DNA of 7,780 nucleotides from NCBI GenBank assembly GCA_013003335.1, contig JABDJT010000257.1, positions 1 to 7,780 of the forward strand, given 5' to 3'. This document shows positions 5,741-7,780 of the stretch, piece by piece (position 1 is the first letter of the stretch; each line of letters starts with the position of its first letter). Position numbers and translations under genes: made by a program. Below the pieces are notes generated by a model. The model saw only the letters and a list, made by a program, of their open reading frames with translations, did not search any database and was not told where the DNA came from. The stretch comes from Verrucomicrobiales bacterium. GTDB taxonomy: Bacteria; Verrucomicrobiota; Verrucomicrobiia; Verrucomicrobiales; DEV007.

Positions 5741-6645
5741 GATTCCTCCCCCCCTTTCTTGCGGCTCAGGTCCATGTAAAACCGCTCCAGCGATTGTTCT
5801 TCCCGCACGAATTGCTTCAGGCGCACCCCGGCTTTCACCAACGTATCCAGAACGTCGGCGGTGTCGGTTTCAAGGGGGACGCTGAGTAGATCATCCCGCA
5901 ACTTTTTCCCGCCGAATCCGGTCTCCGTGATTTCGAGCGCTTTTTGAAAATCGTCTGTTTCCAGGCGAATCACAATCCCATCGTCGGCCAGTCCGCGGCT
6001 GCTGCCTTCGTAAACGCGGCGACCACCTTTCAGAATGGCGACTCGGTCACACACCTGTTCGACCTCCGAGAGCAGGTGGGAACTGAGCAGGATCGTAACC
6101 CCGAACTGATCCCGCAATTCGAACAGTTGATCGCGAAATTCGACGATTCCTTCCGGGTCCAGCCCGTCGGTGGGTTCGTCGAGAATCAGGATTTCCGGGC
6201 CCGGCAGCATGGCCTGAGCGAGTGCGAGACGTTGCCGCATTCCGTGGCTGTAGGTGTCGACTTTGTCGTGAATCCGGTCCCGCAGTCCCACCCATTCGAC
6301 GACTTCGAGCAGTCGCGATTTTTCGACGCCACCGGAAAAAGCGGTCAGGACTTTCAGGTTCCGCCAGCCGGTCAGGTATCCGTAAAACGCGGGTGCTTCA
6401 AAAATCGCCCCGACTTTGCGGAGCGCACCGCAGCGGTCCTCCCGAATCGAAACGTTGCCGATGGAAACGTCTCCTGAATCCGGGTAGACCATTCCCAGCA
6501 TGATTCCCAAAGCCGTGCTTTTTCCCGCTCCGTTGTGACCGAGCAGGCCGTAGATTTCGCCCTTCTCAACTGAGAAACTGACCTCGTCGAGCGCCTTCGG
6601 GGCGTTGCGGGAAAAGGTTTTCGACAGCTCGGAAACGTTCAGCAT
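5737..6645 (-). CDS. ABC transporter ATP-binding protein (ABC-2/DrrA-CcmA type)
   Basis: The ATPase partner of the permease at 4880-5740, acting on the cytoplasmic face of the inner membrane. Walker A is GHNGAGKST at 36-44. The Q-loop position holds Glu83 in IFEAPAFYGYLT, as is usual in BcrA-like ATPases. The signature is YSHGMRQRL at 132-140, a family variant of LSGGQ. Walker B ILILDE is at 152-157 with catalytic Glu157, the D-loop GLDPEG at 161-166, and the switch His190 in SSHLLSE. All catalytic parts look intact. Residues after about 220 form the extra C-terminal domain typical of this class, giving 302 residues in all. It begins 22 bases after the pseudopilin stop without a clear Shine-Dalgarno sequence, and its stop overlaps the permease start. 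Function as a transport ATPase is sure; the cargo is unknown. Confidence 0.96.
   Translation of the reverse strand: MLNVSELSKTFSRNAPKALDEVSFSVEKGEIYGLLGHNGAGKSTALGIMLGMVYPDSGDVSIGNVSIREDRCGALRKVGAIFEAPAFYGYLTGWRNLKVLTAFSGGVEKSRLLEVVEWVGLRDRIHDKVDTYSHGMRQRLALAQAMLPGPEILILDEPTDGLDPEGIVEFRDQLFELRDQFGVTILLSSHLLSEVEQVCDRVAILKGGRRVYEGSSRGLADDGIVIRLETDDFQKALEITETGFGGKKLRDDLLSVPLETDTADVLDTLVKAGVRLKQFVREEQSLERFYMDLSRKKGGEES
5745..5750 (-). promoter_or_regulatory. Strong Shine-Dalgarno site for the permease
   Basis: On the minus strand the bases GGGAGG lie four bases before the ATG at 5740, inside the last codons of the ATPase gene. It is the only near-consensus ribosome binding site before a start codon in this window. 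It also continues a run of seven G at 5754-5748. Confidence 0.75.
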
Positions 6646-6667
6646 CGGGACGAAAATTCGGTCGGAG

Positions 6668-7213
6668 TTACTGGTTCACGATGAACTGCAGTTCCTTGTA
6701 CACGTGTCCGTCCGCATAGAGAATATTCACCTCGTGCCCGACGTGTTTGTGAAAATTCTCTTTGTCTGAAATCAGGGGAATACCCGCCTCGTTGTTGGAA
6801 AGGCCGAGCAGATTCATTTTCCCGATTCGCTGTCCGTTCACGAGGCTGTTCCAGAAATAGCTGGATCCGGTTCGCTCGAAATGGCCCTCGTGGTCTGCCG
6901 GACATTGAAACACGAACTCGTCGCGGACGTAGTCGGTTAGCATTGTTTCCATCACCGGCACGTCATCCTCTTTCGATTCCCGACCCGGCTGCCAGTCCGG
7001 GAATTTCATACCGTGATCCCCCATGTAGGCGTTGACTGCGACGCCGAGCTGGCGGAGTTGCTGCCCGCAAACGGTGGCTCTCGCCTGATTTTTGATCCGC
7101 TTCGCCATTGGAATAAGCAGCGCCGAAATCACGGCCAGGATCGCGACGACAGTGAGGATTTCCAGCAAAGTGAAGCCAGATCGAAATCGGGATTTTTCAG
7201 GGAAGTATTTCAT
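6668..7213 (-). CDS. Pseudopilin-like protein with type IV prepilin N-terminus
   Basis: Residues 1-13 form a short basic leader ending in Gly. Cleavage before Phe14 by a prepilin peptidase would expose FTLLEILTVVAILAVISALL, with the conserved Glu at mature position 5 (Glu18), and the new N-terminus would be methylated. The hydrophobic helix to about residue 34 anchors the subunit or packs it into a pseudopilus. The globular part has Cys49 and Cys104 (in CPAD), which might form a disulfide, and NILYADGHV at 163-171, the C-terminal motif of the large 'H-x9-DG' pseudopilin group of PVC bacteria. These are often encoded away from secretion machinery and their cargo is mostly unknown. Its ATG overlaps the stop of the upstream gene (ATGA), and the ABC ATPase follows 22 bases on, so it probably belongs to one operon with the transporter. 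Confidence 0.92.
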   Translation of the reverse strand: MKYFPEKSRFRSGFTLLEILTVVAILAVISALLIPMAKRIKNQARATVCGQQLRQLGVAVNAYMGDHGMKFPDWQPGRESKEDDVPVMETMLTDYVRDEFVFQCPADHEGHFERTGSSYFWNSLVNGQRIGKMNLLGLSNNEAGIPLISDKENFHKHVGHEVNILYADGHVYKELQFIVNQ

Positions 7214-7767
7214 CGATCATTTTTCCGGTCACCGCGTCCCCGAACTCCGATCCCGACGTTGCGCTGCATTTCCTCAAGCAACGGCGCGAGATCCAGTTTT
7301 GTTTCGGCCGATGCCTTCTGATAGTAGGCCCGCAAGCCCTCGTTAACGATCTTGTCCGCCAGCTCCGGATCCTCGTCCAGCATTCTCTGTCGCGCGTCTT
7401 CGTTATCGCCGCGCCGTTCCATGTCCCGCAGCGTTCGTTCCACGATTCGTTTTCGGTCCTCCGGATCCATGTCATTGAAAACCGCCATCATTTGATCAAA
7501 CGCCCGCCCCATCCGTTTTTCCATGAAATACCACTGCTCCTCCTCCGTCATATCATCCAAAAAAAGGTCGCGGCGGCGATTTTCCGTCCTCTCTCCGGGA
7601 TCGACCAGTTGAGTCAGTTCATCCGGTTCGAGTTGGTTCAGCATGTCAGCCAGATCGCCGATCAGCCGTTTTCGCTCTTCCGGGTCTTCGATTTCGGAAA
7701 GCGGGTTCCCCTCGACAAACGTTTTCACCTTTTCCGGCGAGGGCCGCATGCCGTTGGCAATTTTCAT
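7210..7767 (-). CDS. Charged, helix-rich hypothetical protein with DPE-x-R motifs, possibly 5'-truncated
   Basis: This 185-residue protein is highly charged and looks mostly helical, with many Glu, Asp, Arg and Met residues. A short pattern recurs: EDPEERKRLI (27-36), DPGERTENRR (56-65), MDPEDRKRIV (100-109) and DEDPELADKIV (131-141). I associate such proteins with planctomycete and verrucomicrobial genomes, often with a membrane anchor, but I cannot name a family. The stretch MTEEEQWYFMEKRMGRAFDQ at 73-92 looks like a helical core. The first ATG in the window is at 7767, after a GGGG at 7775-7772. The reading frame stays open to the window edge (adding Val-Trp-Gly-Val), so the true start, perhaps with a transmembrane segment, may lie outside. 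Its stop overlaps the pseudopilin start by four bases, so the two are translationally coupled. Function is unknown. Confidence 0.8.
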   Translation of the reverse strand: MKIANGMRPSPEKVKTFVEGNPLSEIEDPEERKRLIGDLADMLNQLEPDELTQLVDPGERTENRRRDLFLDDMTEEEQWYFMEKRMGRAFDQMMAVFNDMDPEDRKRIVERTLRDMERRGDNEDARQRMLDEDPELADKIVNEGLRAYYQKASAETKLDLAPLLEEMQRNVGIGVRGRGDRKNDR

Positions 7768-7780
7768 AACGCCCCAAACC

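Noticed and set aside
5039..5779. A 246-residue + strand frame opposite the permease
   Set aside because: It is hydrophilic and low in pattern, the expected antisense image of a membrane protein; the permease on the other strand is clear.
5944..6477. A 177-residue + strand frame opposite the ABC ATPase
   Set aside because: The opposite strand carries all ABC ATPase motifs intact; this frame is a shadow.
1..7780. Searched by eye for tRNA, CRISPR repeats, insertion sequences, phage or toxin-antitoxin genes
   Set aside because: No regularly spaced repeats, transposase motifs, terminal inverted repeats, or cloverleaf-like segments were seen.

Overview
The window reads as chromosomal DNA of moderately high GC from a bacterium of the PVC group, most likely a Verrucomicrobiota member. 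This is an inference from gene content: an exported formylglycine-type sulfatase, a pseudopilin with a C-terminal ADGH motif, a short secretin-like periplasmic protein, a eukaryotic-type UDP-sugar pyrophosphorylase, and a charged helical protein with DPEER-type motifs. Most starts lack a Shine-Dalgarno sequence. No rRNA, tRNA, CRISPR array, transposase or phage gene was seen, and no gene-free stretch exceeds 300 bases; the longest is the 211-base divergent region at 2969-3179.

Layout. 20-1492 (+) is a secreted sulfatase. It converges on 1538-2968 (-), a UDPGP-family nucleotidyltransferase, with a bidirectional hairpin terminator between them. 2969-3179 is a divergent regulatory region. It holds a possible leaderless promoter for the nucleotidyltransferase, paired ATTC/GAAT dyads, and an AT-rich promoter for the rightward genes ending in a palindrome next to a start codon. 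3180-3449 (+) is a small anchored or exported protein, and 3492-4562 (+) is a secretin-like periplasmic protein. The latter overlaps tail-to-tail with 4504-4791 (-), a 95-residue single-pass membrane protein.

The right part is a leftward gene cluster read from the right edge: a charged helical protein (7767-7210), a pseudopilin (7213-6668), an ABC ATPase (6645-5737) and an ABC-2 permease (5740-4880). Two of its junctions are 4-base ATGA overlaps and the third gap is 22 bases, so it is probably one transcript. It ends in a hairpin terminator at 4811-4853.

How the genes may work together. The ATPase and permease form an ABC-2 type transporter of unknown substrate. Their tight linkage with a pseudopilin and a charged helical protein is the best candidate here for an uncharacterised envelope system. 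The secretin-like gene faces it from the left but is in a different transcription unit, so a functional link is only a guess. The most striking non-coding signal is that the terminators at 1492-1533 and 4811-4853 share the same stem, the same 31-base span, part of the loop and matching flanks. They look like two copies of a dispersed terminator element.
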